From positions 14,935,510 through 14,999,509 of the forward strand of contig NC_134144.1 in NCBI RefSeq assembly GCF_033958435.1: a stretch of DNA of 64,000 nucleotides. The letters run 5' to 3'. The DNA is from Carettochelys insculpta. Its lineage: Eukaryota > Chordata > Testudines > Carettochelyidae. Numbering within the stretch: the first letter of the stretch is position 1; each line of letters opens with the position of its first letter. The notes under the pieces are model-generated. The model did not search any database, was not told the origin of the DNA, and saw only the letters and a list, made by a program, of their open reading frames with translations. Of this stretch, positions 22,940-34,545 are shown piece by piece. Position numbers and translations under genes: made by a program.

Positions 22940-25310
22940 GTTCGTTGTTTCCCAGGATCAGATTTACAAGGACATTTCTTTCTCTAATTGCCAACTTGGC
23001 AAATTGTGCAAATCCATACTGCAGCTCACGCTAACATCACCAGCAATGAAGCCTTCACAAATGAAACTTTGCTCCCAGTTCAGTACTGAATCGAGTTCTC
23101 TCTCCTAGAGCTGTACTGGCCATCAGAATTAATATGTGGCAGTTTGTTTTTTTTTGTTACTGAAGCCAGAGATCCTAGGGCAGGATCTCTGGGGTCAGAC
23201 AGGCCATAAGATGCTTTTCCTGGCAAATCCAGGACGTAGTTAAGCACCCACAAGCAGAGAATAGTTTAGAATTAACTTCAATGAGTCTTGGCTCAAGTTC
23301 TCAGTGCTGCCAAGCAGTGGTAGAGGTGAGTGGCACAGTGACCATTTGGCCAGTTTAAAATGGAGCCGGGGAGATAAAAATGACAGTGTAGTGTAGCAAT
23401 AGGTCTGTGAGCCTCACACTTTCCCATGCATAGTGTAGAGGATGGGTGCTTCACAAATCAGCTCGGGGTGCAAGCCTTGAGATGGCTAAGCAGCACTGGG
23501 AAAGCTGTCTGGTATTAATGAGATTGTGGCTGCAGCTCTCTGGTCTGGCAGCAGGATTAACTCCAAAGAGCTCTCTACTGAGAACTGTGCCTTGTCTCCC
23601 ACCTTCTTGGGAGCTGGAACTCACTGTGCAGAGGGCTTGATACGCTAGCCTGATTTATGCTTAGAAATTAGATTGACCTACCTGTGTGCCTGCAGCATCA
23701 GTGGCCAGGGCCCCCAGGCCTTTAAGTTGCTTCTGGGCAGCAATAAGGTTTGGGGCAGTGTTGGCATGGTGCACTCTGGGTGGCACAGGGGGGTGGCTGC
23801 CCTTGGCCCTGCCCCTTCTGACAGCGTGGAGCCCCCTCCCCCTTGCACCTTGCCCAAGAGCCTGAGGAGGCTGTTGACTTCCCTAACATGGAGCATGTCT
23901 GAATCACAGAGACGTGACCATGGAGCCTTATAAGGCCGTTTCATAGAGTCCACACAAGTTATATCTGAGCTGCGAGAGCTGTTTCACTCTCTCTGCATGG
24001 GGAAAAGCAAAACCTCTCTAGATCTGAGCTGAATGCTTGACCTATTTAAAGCAATGGGAGTTTCAACACTGACTTCAACAGGGGCAGGATTTCACTCCAT
24101 GGTTTTGGTTTACACATAGCAGAGCTAAAAGGTCGGCTTCCCCCTACGTTAGGGCCTTTGTATTTCTCTGCAGTGACCCTATAGGAAAAAAACGCTCTTG
24201 CTTGAAGAGTTAGCTGGCAGAGGAGGTGTGATCTGGGGAAATGGTACAAAAACAGGGCAATTCCTGGTGGCCCTAACAGCCCTTGTCAGCTAACATACAT
24301 TAGAGCATCCCTTGGGAATTGTAGGAATAAGTGTAACCCATTTGCGAGCACAAAGTTTGAGTAAAGTATTAACAGCTGAGTTAATCCAAACAAATTGAGG
24401 AATACTAATGCTGTCGACTTTGCCACTTTCTTTGGATTTTTTTTTTTTTGGCATTACAGCTTGAGAGCAAACATAAATATTAGTTGCTTTTCTCCTATTA
24501 ATTATTGTTAAAGATTTAAGGGATCAGAGACTTTGAGATTAATGTCCCACTTGATGTGGGAAAAGTCAGACTGTACACCTACGCTGATGTTGTTCTTGCT
24601 GGCTGACTGGCTGGCTAATCAGACAGTCACTCTCCTGTCTCATTGTCCTAGCACACTACTGATTTACATAAGGACAGTTATCTTGTCCATGGGTAGATAT
24701 AGGGTGAAGGGTGTGTATGCGAATGAAAGCAGTTGTAGGGCTAATGATTCATGTGTGAGTCCTGTTGTTGCAGGAATCTTCGTCAGTGTGTGGGATTTAT
24801 GTCTTGGCTTATCCTTCACATTGTTCTCTTTTTTTATGATGTACATAAAAACCCCTCTAAAATCCGGGATTAACCCTCAGATAAAAGCTTTGACTCCTCT
24901 AAACAAAGGGCTCTAAAGTTACTGCTCCACAAGTGACTCTGAAAATGGCATTGCAAGGTTCTGGAGTCAGTCTCTAATTGACTCATTTCAAAAATTGCAA
25001 GATACACTTTCTAACTACTGGTTCTGCAAACTTACGCTGAGATCAACATGTCAAGCTAAATGTTGCCCTTCTCATGCCTCATCACCTGCACTGAAGAACA
25101 GAGTGGAGACATCAGCCCTTATTTATACCATTGCCCATGTGGCGGGACATCTCTCTATTGTGAGTAATGATGCACAAGATGGAAAGAACTCAGCTTGACC
25201 TAAGAGGTCAGGCCAAGATGGCTGGCCTTGCAGTTACAAGAAATGAATTCTTTATTCTTTATTTATGAAGAAGAAGGGTGCTTTCAAAGGGGTGGGGGCT
25301 TCCTTTAGAA
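22940..25310. other. No gene seen; GC-rich repeat-like patch
   Basis: The segment 23695-23880 is GC-rich and echoes the repeat at 7990-8175. An ancient repeat core is at about 24040-24110. The longest frame, 24533-24916 (127 codons), shows no domain. A poly-T run lies near 24437. Confidence 0.4.
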
Positions 25311-25312
25311 GG

Positions 25313-25483
25313 AACCACATCTACACAGCTGTTGTGCATTTCAAAAACCGTGCTTTTGGAACGACATATGCCTGGCATTATGCAAATGAGGCATGGAACA
25401 TGCAAATCAGCATCCCATTTGCATTTTCAGTCGGCCACAGTTGCATGCCCCTTTCGAAAGGGAGGGACAGTGTAGACATGGCC
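25313..25483. mobile_element. Short TIR element, 171 bp
   Basis: Ends accacatctacacag and gtgtagacatggcc are complementary in their outer 11 bases. Inside are 'tatgcaaatgaggcatgg' and 'atgcaaatcagcatccc', with two ATGCAAAT octamers. No coding capacity. Confidence 0.65.
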
Positions 25484-25725
25484 ACAGGGAATAGCGCTTA
25501 TTTCGAAATAGCTATTTCAAAATAAGCGCTATCCTGCATCTTAACCTAAACTGTTTTGAAATAGGCACTACTCCTCTCACAATGACATTTGAAGATTTTG
25601 ACATGAATTCAAAAGAGCGGGTGTGTTATTTTGAAATAGCATGTGTGTAGTGTAGATGACAGCAAAGTTAAGTCAAAATAACTTCTCTTATTTCAGAATA
25701 AGTTTAGTGTGTATCCTTAACCAGA
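25484..25725. mobile_element. Second TIR-family segment with 42-bp palindrome
   Basis: Adjoins the previous element. A palindrome (25491-25511 and 25512-25532, 20 of 21 pairs, no spacer) is followed by 'gtgttattttgaaatagcat' and 'gtgtagtgtagatgacagc'. This may be the same composite insertion or a second one beside it. Confidence 0.55.
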
Positions 25726-25739
25726 GAGCTGTCAAACCT

Positions 25740-27925
25740 GAAACCCCACAGTGCCATTTGTCCAATGCCACTTTTCAGAACAGAGCTGTGCTGTGAGCTC
25801 CTGCTGAACTAATCTGTTTTCTGTGACACTAAAAGGTATTAAATGGCCATTAATTAATACAGGCAAAACTCATGATTTCTGATAGACTATAAGCAAAATC
25901 ACATCCTAACCTGCCATCCTCCCTAGAAAGCAGGAGGCACGGGGCATGGTGCCAACCAGCCCCATGTGCACGTCTGTCTAAGAGTGAAGAAGAAGTAGGA
26001 CTTGCCTCTAATCAATATTGAAAGGAAGCACATTTCCAGAACTAGGAGAGAGACCAAAGTGAAGGCAGCCCAGTTATACAGCGGGAGAGCATCACCTGGC
26101 AGCCAGCAGGTTGGCTGAGCACTGGACAGCACCACTTGGCAGAGGGCAGGTGGACAAAGCAGCAGGAAGGCATCCCCATTTGCTCCACTACTTGACATTA
26201 ATTAGACAACTATTGGAATCCTGCACACTCTGTAAAAGCCCTTTGCGCTGAAAAGTGTGACCTTTACCGTCAGCCTGCAGACACCTTCTTAAATGAAAAA
26301 CTGACCTGGAATCTTCTAAGCAGGTTATTTTCATGCTTCCTAGGAAGATTTCCAGGCCATGGGAATGACAGCACTTCTAAGGCAAAATTGTCTCTTGCAT
26401 AAAAATATTACAGGAAATACTGTGGGAAGTCCTGTCCCCAGAGGAATGGTGGCCATGGTGCAGTGCTATTCGAGACTAGGTTTTCCACGCAGCTTCCCTC
26501 TGTCCATGAATGTGTTTTCAGACTCCATCATTGCATATGCAAGTGACACATTGTGTCATGAATATACAGGTATTAGTTCTGCCCGAGCACATTATGAAAA
26601 TTTTGGCCCACAGTGTGAGCATGAGGAGACTCTTTGAGCTCTTCATTTCTAGACCCTGGAGGAATGCTTGCATCCTGCCCCTGCATGGATGCCCAATGCA
26701 ATCTTTGTTCTCACTGGAGCCCTTGGTAAGCACTCCTAAGATCCTGGAACTGTGTGTTCCTACAAGCCATCACCTCTCATTATCATCATGCTGATAGTTG
26801 TTTACGGGACCTGATTGTCAATGGCTTCTCAGGTTAGCCTCCATGAATGTGTCGGTGCACCCTTATGCATTTAAAAATCAGATCCCATTCTATAGTGGGT
26901 GATGTTGAACTAGATGTGTAGGCTGGATAAATTCACCCTGAGTCTCCTATAGAGAAAGTGAAAAGCTGGGCCCAGTGCTGGGCTGGTGGAAATGGGCAGA
27001 GCGTCACTTACTTCAGTGGAACTTTGAGAATTCACATCATATGAGGATTTGGCCCTACAGCTCAGTTCTCTCTGACTCTTTTTGACCTGTGTGTATGGAG
27101 GGGAATTAGAGACATGGAGAGAAGAAGCCATGTGATGGAGTGCAGTGATTTTGCTGTGGGGTTGGGGATGTCCTATTGCCTTCCAATACTAGAAACAATA
27201 GAGGAATTCTATGTTAGTACCAAACCTAAAAATGCAAAAAAGAAATGTCTATCTTGTACATGGTGAGGAGAGGAGGGGACAATTTCTTTTAAAGTGTAAT
27301 AACACCTAGGTTTTATAATGCTCTCAACTTCAGGCTTGACAATCCTTCTGATAGCCCAAATACTATAAATTTAGTTGAAGATAACAGAACAGATGGGAAA
27401 AACATATGGCTTGTAGGTAGTGTGTGGTGGTTGATATTTGTGGTACATTAGGGGAATTTTATTTTATTTTCTGTTTCCTAGTATAACTTGAGATACTTTC
27501 TTGAGTGAATTCTCTGGGCCTTTAGGCAAATTTTGGGGTTTGCAGAGTTCTGTATGTATTGCAGTGGCAGCTTTGTTCAAACTGAATCAGCCGTTGCTTT
27601 GCTGGTGTCTAACCTTGCATCCTTCATTACATACATATTGTCTGATCCAGCTGTCCCTGGAGTCAGTGGAAGAATTTCTATTGACATCAATGGGAATTGG
27701 ATCAGGCCCATGACAGATCCAATCCCATATTCCTTTTTGCACCTAAAATGCCCATAGATTAAAAATGCAAGCAGGAGCTTGGGTGCACAAGCAACCAGAC
27801 TAGGTTCATTTCAAAACTCTTCATGGGTAGGGCTGTTATGTATAGCCATTGCCATGCTCTGATTTTAATTACACAGTAGCATTAGATACCAGGAGGGAAT
27901 TTATACAGGTGCTTTATCCAATCAT
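25740..27925. other. No gene seen; ancient repeat cores
   Basis: Ancient cores occur near 26990-27060 and 27640-27715 ('gacatcaatgggaattggat'). The open frames at 26359-26637 and 26510-26794 overlap each other and have no known domain. Confidence 0.4.
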
Positions 27926-27931
27926 ATAGTA

Positions 27932-28257
27932 CAGGTTGAACTACTCTAGTCTGACACCCTCAGATCTGACTGGGGCCAAAGCAGAGAATGTGCTGAACCA
28001 CAGGAGGTCAATATTGTCTAGCAGCATTACCAACGTTTCCACTGCTTACAGGGCTCTCAGAAGACATCTGTGGGTAAGTTAGAGCTAAATAACAGCAGAG
28101 AACACTGAGAACCAGAACTGGTGGCTGTAAACAAACCTTATGGGACCATGGGAAACTTGGCCGCACCCATGATAAGTAGTTGTCCAGCTAACTAAAATCA
28201 TGCTGGATTATGGATGTTGCTGGAAGAGAGAGTGCCAGGCTAGAGAGGTTCAACCTA
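27932..28257. mobile_element. Tigger/mariner-like non-autonomous element, copy 2
   Basis: A 326-bp element flanked by TA on both sides (27930-27931 and 28258-28259). The left end is caggttgaactactctagtc; the right end is gctagagaggttcaaccta. The interior 'cataaggtttgtttacagcc' block, seen here as its complement, is shared with 8620-8946 in the opposite orientation. Non-coding. Confidence 0.85.
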
Positions 28258-28259
28258 TA

Positions 28260-30625
28260 GTTGACAGATAAAAGGAGATAAAACTCAAACCAAACTGAAT
28301 CTGAACTTTTGGAATTTTCATGCCTGCTTCTGACTGCCCCTCACAATATGGGACCACACATTGAAAAGGAAAGACACCTCTGTCTTCTCCATCTTAACTG
28401 ATCTTTCTGGAGTCCCAGCTCCTTAGTCTCTCACACATTCTTTTCTGATCTCTGTGGTGAATGTCCCTGTGCTCTCCATAGGTCAGACTGGAGCTCCTGC
28501 GTAGGCAGGAGGGTTTGCTTCATTGTTTATATGCACAAATTAATCCAGCTCACCGTCGAACTGGCAGGCCTTGCTTTTTGCTCTGTAGCCACAGTGATCC
28601 TGGATGCCTTTATGTGCTCAGTACCTTTATTTCACTGTTACAGTCTTCTCCAGGCACTGCTCAGTTCTCGCCCTGCACCCTGCTGTGGTGAATTTGCCAG
28701 AAGTCTACTTGTAGACTCCCAGGCTTTTGATAACCCAGTCAGACTGAGTTCAGATCACTAGCTGTGTCCTCACTTTGGCCTTCTGCTGACTTAGAAAGAG
28801 ACTCCATCACTCCTATACCTGCTCTGGCATTAACACTGTAGATCTATTATGCTGTGGAATATAGAGTATACGAGACACAACTTTGCCTGTAACAGGAGGT
28901 CAGGTGCTGTGTGGGATGGTCAGGTATAGAGAGAAGGTTAAGTTAGGATTGATTGAACTGATTCAGCAGAGATGGTTCAGATTTTGCATCCATGCCATTC
29001 AGCGGTGGGGGGAGTATAGGAGAGACACCTTTTATCACTCACAACTGATACAGAACTGAATATGGGTGCAGATCGGGGTAAAAAAAATGAGCTTCCAAAG
29101 CTGTATGTGAAAATATGTTGTGGGCTGCAAAGCAAGGCCTTGATCCTGCAAATAATGACACTTTTGAGTAGCCTGGTTGGGGATGACACACAACCCATTC
29201 AGCTGAACCAAGAGACTCCTGTCAACTTAGGATAGTTTTGGTTCATGTGGAATGAGTGAATTGGGGCTACCCGTGGCTCTGAAGCTAGTTGGGTGTCACT
29301 GTCAGGGATTGTAGGCTTCAAGTTCAGATTTTAACAGGGTATCAGCTCACTATCAATAGCCACTGAGGATGGGACTCAAGGCCTTGGGCAAACTTGTATG
29401 TGTTACGAAGGAAAACTTGCTGGTATGATCTGGGTTTAGCAGAATTTTAAGACTGTGAAAATGTGGATGGGCTAATCAACAAAGATCCTTAACACTGGCA
29501 TCTCCCCCTTGAGGTCAGACTTGAAAATTACAAAACTGTGTGGCCAGAAACAGACTGATCAAAGCTGTTTGATACAGGGTTGCTGCTAGATTCTCCCCAC
29601 TACCAGTGTTGCACTAGTTTCCTGACCGGAGTTTTACAGTGGCATAAAGGAGAGCAGAATGTGAACTACAGAGACCAAGAGATTATGGTGAAGGGTCTGA
29701 AATTTAGGGGTACATTTTGGGTCTCGGAGGAACCAGCCCAGCCTCTGGGAGATGTAGTACATGTGTGTACTGCTGGATGGAGCCTCTGTTGTATGGAGCT
29801 CGGGGAGAATAATTATCAAAAGTCCAAAAGTGTGGCTCATAGTGAAGGGGCTGGTGGAAGCCCTGTCTTCTGATTTTGAGCAAGCTGAACTAAGATCATT
29901 GGTTTAGGACATATTGAGAAGGTGAGACTTCACTAGCAAAGGGGTGAACAAATTTTTATGTCATGTCCCACTTTTCATCCTTCCAATTAGCAGGGCCCCC
30001 TGACCTATCTACTGTAATCGAAACTGATGGAAATTTTGATTATGTTCATATGGGGGAAGAAAACCCTTTTGGCACATGTAAGGAAATAAGTTTGTAGAAT
30101 GTAAAAACTTTATTAATTGGCATATAAATACAAATACACACACACAAAAACAGTGACGTATTTCAACATTTTTAAGGAAATGGATGAGCTTGAGACCCAG
30201 CATCCAATCATGCTGTGTCCCCCCCACCCAAGAAATTTCATACCTGCCTGGGGGGGCCTGCTCCCACTTTGTGCACCCCTGCACTAGCATACGTGATACC
30301 AATGAAACAGAACCAGGCCTAAAATGTAGGTAGCTAAATAACAGTCTTGAGTTTTTCAGAGGTTGTTAGCCTGAAAATTTGTTCGGTTATTTTAGGTGCC
30401 TCATTGTTGATTGATGTGATTCAATGTGAGGCATCTGTTTCTCACAACTGTTGGCCCAAGTTTGCTCAAAACAAATGGAAGATAAGAAGGAATGGATCCA
30501 ATGCCTACTGACATAAGTGGCAAGCTCCTTACTGACTTAAGTGGCATATGGGGCAGGGCCTGGATGAATGGAGTAGGGAGAAACAGAACGAGGTGAAAAG
30601 TCCAGATGTTGATTTCAACAGTTTC
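28260..30625. other. No gene or recognised repeat
   Basis: No coding exon or repeat I can name. The frames at 29580-29873 (plus) and 30009-30302 (minus) lack domains. A short CA run lies near 30135-30145. Confidence 0.4.
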
Positions 30626-30628
30626 ATG

Positions 30629-30864
30629 AGAACGGCTATACTGTGTCAGACCAAAGGTCTGGCTAGCTCAGTAGCCTGTCTCCACACAGTGGCCAATGCC
30701 AAGTGCTTCCAAACAGTGATCCATCCTCTGTAGCCCATTCCCAGTTTGTGGCAAAGAGAGGCTGGGGATGCTGTTCCTAACCATCCTGGTTAATAGCCAT
30801 TGGTGCAGTCAGTCTATCCTCTCTGAATTTATCTAGTTCTGTTTTGGACCCTGTTACAGTCTTG
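30629..30864 (-). mobile_element. CR1 LINE 3' end, antisense, interrupted
   Basis: The CR1 3' tail complement ('gagaacggctatactgtgtc', then 'agaccaaaggtctggctagc') runs to 'ctgttacagtctt' and then stops at the TIR element. It resumes beyond that element at 31576. Confidence 0.85.
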
Positions 30865-31575
30865 AGCTGTGTCTACAAGTGTACGCTACTTCGAAGTAGT
30901 GGCACCAGCTTCGAAATAGCGCCCGTCACGGCTACACGTGTTGGGCGCTATTTCGAAGTTAACTTTGACGTTAGGCGGCGAGACGTCGAAGTCACTAACC
31001 CCATGAGGGGATGGGAATAGCGCCCTACGTCGATGTTCAACGTCGAAGTAGGGAACGTGTAGACAATCCGCGTCCCGCAACATCGAAATAGCGGGGTCCT
31101 CCATGGCGGCCATCAGCTGAGGGGTTGAGAGACGCTCTCTCTCCAGCCCCTGCGAGGCTCTATTGTCACCGTGTGCAGCAGCCCTTAGCCCAGGGCTTCT
31201 GGCTGCTGCTGCTGCAGCTGGGGATTCATGCTGCATGCACAGGGTCTGCAGCTAGTTGTCGGCTCTGTGTACCTTGTGCTGTTTAGTGCAAGTGTGTCTG
31301 GGAGGGGCCCTTTCAGGGAGCGGCTTGCTGTTGAGTCTGCCCTGTGACCCTGTCTGCAGCTGTTTCTGGCACCCTTATTTCGATGTGTGCTACTTTGGCG
31401 TGTAGACGTTCCCTCACAGCGCCTATTTCGATGTGGTGCTGCCCAATGTTGACGTTGAACGTCGACGTTGCCAGCCCTGGAGGACGTGTAGACGCTATTC
31501 ATTGAAATAGCTTATTTCGATGTCGCTACATCGAAATAAGCTATTTCGATGTAGCGTGCATGTGTAGACGTAGCC
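30865..31575. mobile_element. CpG-rich TIR element, about 711 bp, nested in CR1
   Basis: Left end agctgtgtctacaagtgtac and right end gcgtgcatgtgtagacgtagcc (complement ggctacgtctacacatgc) form about 24 bp of imperfect TIR. The flanking trinucleotide TTG is present on both sides, consistent with a 3-bp duplication; CTT is an equally possible reading. PIF/Harbinger elements make 3-bp duplications, which supports that class. The interior has many TTCGAAAT, CGTCGA and ATTTCGATG motifs and several internal GTGTAGAC copies. The minus-strand frames (30886-31236, 31185-31502) reflect its GC-rich composition and show no transposase signature. Confidence 0.85.
31504..31547. repeat. Perfect 20-bp hairpin
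   Basis: Arms 31504-31523 (gaaatagcttatttcgatgt) and 31528-31547 are exactly complementary around the four-base loop cgct. It lies about 28 bp inside the right end of the TIR element. Confidence 0.95.
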
Positions 31576-31640
31576 TTGGTCTTCACAACATCCTCTGGCA
31601 AGGAGTTCCACAGGCTGATTGAACAATGTGTCTCAAAGCT
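31576..31640 (-). mobile_element. CR1 LINE 3' region, continuation
   Basis: Picks up the CR1 with 'tggtcttcacaacatcctct' and 'ggcaaggagttccacaggct', which follows directly on the sequence ending at 30864. The match fades near 31640. Confidence 0.85.
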
Positions 31641-31644
31641 AGAG

Positions 31645-32188
31645 GTTGTGCAGATCTGAGGATTTTGTTCCTTCTGTCCCTGATGGGACCTGGAAAGATC
31701 TTACTTCTAGAAAGAGGTTTACTACAAAATTTCTGGCTGAGTGAAATCGGCAGACATGGTAAGTCTTGTTGATTTTTTTGCTTGAATGGAGAGCCTTTCA
31801 ACATGCAGCATTTGGAGAGTGAACTGTGATTTTCATAGATGACCATTTGCTTCCTGCATACACTTGCAGGATGAGAATGCTCCATGGGTCAAAATGTTTT
31901 TAAAAAGTGATTCTTGTGTTTTCCAGCATTTTACAAAAATATTGCACTGTTTCAATGTTGTTCTCGGCAAGAATGTGGAGCTAGGGAAATGTTCCCTAAC
32001 TTATTGTAACCTTTCAGTGGGAGGTGTTTTCTCAAATGCAAGTGTGTCTTTTATTCTTACGCATAGCCTTAGAATTAAACAGATCTGACAAATGTGTGTA
32101 TTCCAGAACTCTGACCCAATGAATGGGATTGGTTGTCCTTGACTCCTGGTTGCCACTTCCCTGAACCCCAGCAAAACAGTGCCTGCCC
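31645..32188. other. No gene seen
   Basis: No domain-bearing frame and no repeat that I recognise. Confidence 0.4.
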
Positions 32189-32191
32189 TGA

Positions 32192-32500
32192 GGCTGCATT
32201 TACACTACAAGATAAATTTGAATTTAAGGCAGTTAGCTCAATATTACCATGTGACTGTCTTCAATGTAAATACCATTAGCTTGATTTTGGAACCACTAAT
32301 ATTGAGGTTACAATATCTCTGTTACCTGATGGGTCTAGTGTCAAGCTTGAATTCAAAAGTTGGACTAAAGGCCAGTGTGGAAGCACAACATCTTAAAATT
32401 GAATTTATTAGCCTCCAGAGGTGTCCCATATGTAACTCACATGGCCTTTCAGTGCTCTGCTCTGGCCGCTGCTCTCCAGGTGCACAGGAATTAGGTAACA
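32192..32500. mobile_element. Decayed TIR element, right end unclear
   Basis: Starts ggctgcatttacactacaag, and continues with the family interior ('gcaatgtaaat'-like and 'cttgattttgg' blocks). The right boundary is not visible; it may extend to about 32700. The 108-codon frame over it has no domain. Confidence 0.55.
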
Positions 32501-32696
32501 GGTAGACCGTGAATTTCAAAGTGGGAGCTGGAAGCCTGCGGGATCATGTTTGTATGAGAGCCTGAGAAATGTCTGTCTGTCTTTGCTATTAGCGCTGTGA
32601 GCGCATCTACTTGTTACAAATAGCCCCAGCACAGGGTTCGTGGTTCTGTCTCTACACTTGTTTTTCTTTTTTTTTTTCCTGAACTGTCTGGCGCCT

Positions 32697-32960
32697 GCTG
32701 CTGTCCCACCACACCATATGTCAACAAGACTGTTGGGGGCGGGGCTTGTGCTTGCATAAGAGGCCAAGAAACTTGGTCCCCGTGCTTTACATTTTTTGCA
32801 AACCCCCTCCCTTCTCCAAAGGCGCCACACAGTCCGGATCTTTCCTGTGCTCAGCCACATCACGTGGGTAGCCCCGGACCCAATAAAAGGACGTGCTTGC
32901 CATTCACTGCTGACCATGCTGCCAGGCAGCACCACATCCTGGCTTGCGCGCAGTTAGGGC
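32697..32960 (+). other. Possible LTR or promoter-like remnant
   Basis: The stretch contains 'gttgggggcggggcttgtgc' (GC-box-like), 'gcttgcataagaggcc' and 'acccaataaaagg' (TATA-like or a variant polyadenylation signal). This layout recalls an LTR. I see no paired ends, no duplication and no coding region beside it, so the call is weak. Confidence 0.22.
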
Positions 32961-32964
32961 TCCA

Positions 32965-33195
32965 AGGGTGGGAAAGAATTTCAGGGGCCCGCAGCCACCA
33001 GGGGGAAGTCTCCCCTGGCAGCTAAGATAGTCGGGGGCTTGCTGCCATTAGGGGAAGCCCCCCACTGAACTCCCCCGTGCCTCTAGCAACTGGCCCCCCA
33101 CCGACTATATTTTCAGTGGTTTTATGATCCTGGGGCAAGTCTCCCCCAGCAGGAAACAATATTGGGTGCTAGCTGCCACCAGACAGAATTGTCCC
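32965..33195. repeat. Degenerate tandem repeat
   Basis: Three to four diverged units share 'ctgccaccag', 'ggggaagtctcccc' and 'gcagctaagatag'-like blocks, for example near 32990, 33045 and 33135. Each unit contains a short self-complementary ggggaagtctcccc. Confidence 0.45.
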
Positions 33196-33601
33196 CACAG
33201 CTGTTAAGAGAGGAAGAGGAGGATGGAGCCTTTTGAAGAGAAGTGGTGGGGAAGTGAATGCTCAGTGCAGGGTGTATGGCACCTCATCCTGGAGCACAGA
33301 GCTCAGTATTCTGTGGGAGGCAGAATCCTGGGCTAGATGGTAATTCCTGTCCTGCTGTGATCCCAAATACCTCCACTGTTGAAGAATTTGTGTATAAAAC
33401 AAATCCAGCTAAGATGTTCCTTATACTCTAAGGTGCAAACAAGATCAATGGTTAGCAAAAAAACCCCACATTTTAAAGATGAAATAAAATGAGTTTTACA
33501 CACCTATATGTAGATGCCCATCTGTAAAAATCGATAAAGCACTTCCTCAAATTCCTCACAGTGTATTACGTACACTTCCCCCCCCACACCCTTCAGAATA
33601 A

Positions 33602-33847
33602 GGCTAGGTTTACACTGCAGGGAAAAATCGATTGGAAGATATGCAACTCCAGCTATGTTGATTCTTTTTTTCTTTTTTCTCCTCCTGCTGTCCTCACTGT
33701 GGGAGGTCTGTCAACTTCTCTTACTCCTTGTACCTTGATGATGGAGCCCTGATTGTTTGATTTAGCACAGCCCCACTAGGTGTGCCATATCAAACCCTGG
33801 AAGACCCACTGAAACCGTGCTGATCTTCCAGTAAGTGTAGCTGTACT
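33602..33847. mobile_element. TIR element, 246 bp
   Basis: Left ggctaggtttacactgcagg and right ggtaagtgtagctgtac-like end. Interior 'gatatgcaactccagctatg' and the 'atgatggagccctgattgtt' block match the 10836, 51437 and 7649 copies. Confidence 0.7.
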
Positions 33848-33849
33848 CT

Positions 33850-34540
33850 CAAACTACAAGGCAAATGGACAAAAGAAAAGCCAGCTCCTACCTGATGGGA
33901 GCTAAGCAGGTGCTGAAAAAGCAGGAAGATAATGAATAAATACTAAAGTGTCACCTTTGCTACACTCTACTTTCTGAAAAGGCCCAATCCTGCATTTCTT
34001 GCCCAGGCCTGCAGGATAGGGCTGCATGTTTGTCACCAGCAGTGTGTACACAGATTTAACCATGGATTTTGTACTTTTATGGCTGCGTTTTGATAAAGTA
34101 AGAGAAAAATTAATCCTTTATAGCCCTCTATTATCTGGTTATAGCTTATTAAAGATATAAATGCAAGCAATTTAAATGACTCTGTATTAAGTTGTCCTTG
34201 AAAAAAATATAATTTATAACTAAAACGACAACACAAGGAACTCTTTATGAAACACTAATGCAACATTAGCTGGGGCAAGTATTATACAGTTAGAAATTTT
34301 AAGCTATCAGCTATATTTGGGCAAGGTTTACATGCAGTGATTATCTTTGTCTAGTAATATCGATGAAAAATATTTTATTGCTAGCCATTATGAACTCTGC
34401 AATCTCTAGGTAGAGATTATAATAGACTAAATACTGGGCACTATCAGTAATCTTAGTTAATATTTTGGCAGTATTAACTCAGTATGCAGATTTACTCTGG
34501 CAGATTGAATGACAAAAGTACACCACAATTAATGTTGGGA
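33850..34540. other. No gene; AT-rich unique-looking tract
   Basis: The tract at 34075-34215 is AT-rich, with homeodomain-like ATTAAT and TAATTT words and no repeat signature. There is no coding potential. Confidence 0.35.
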
Positions 34541-34545
34541 ATATA

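Noticed and set aside
30886..31502. Minus-strand frames that could be a transposase
   Set aside because: They show no DDE motif or DNA-binding domain, and follow the GC-rich composition of the foldback element.
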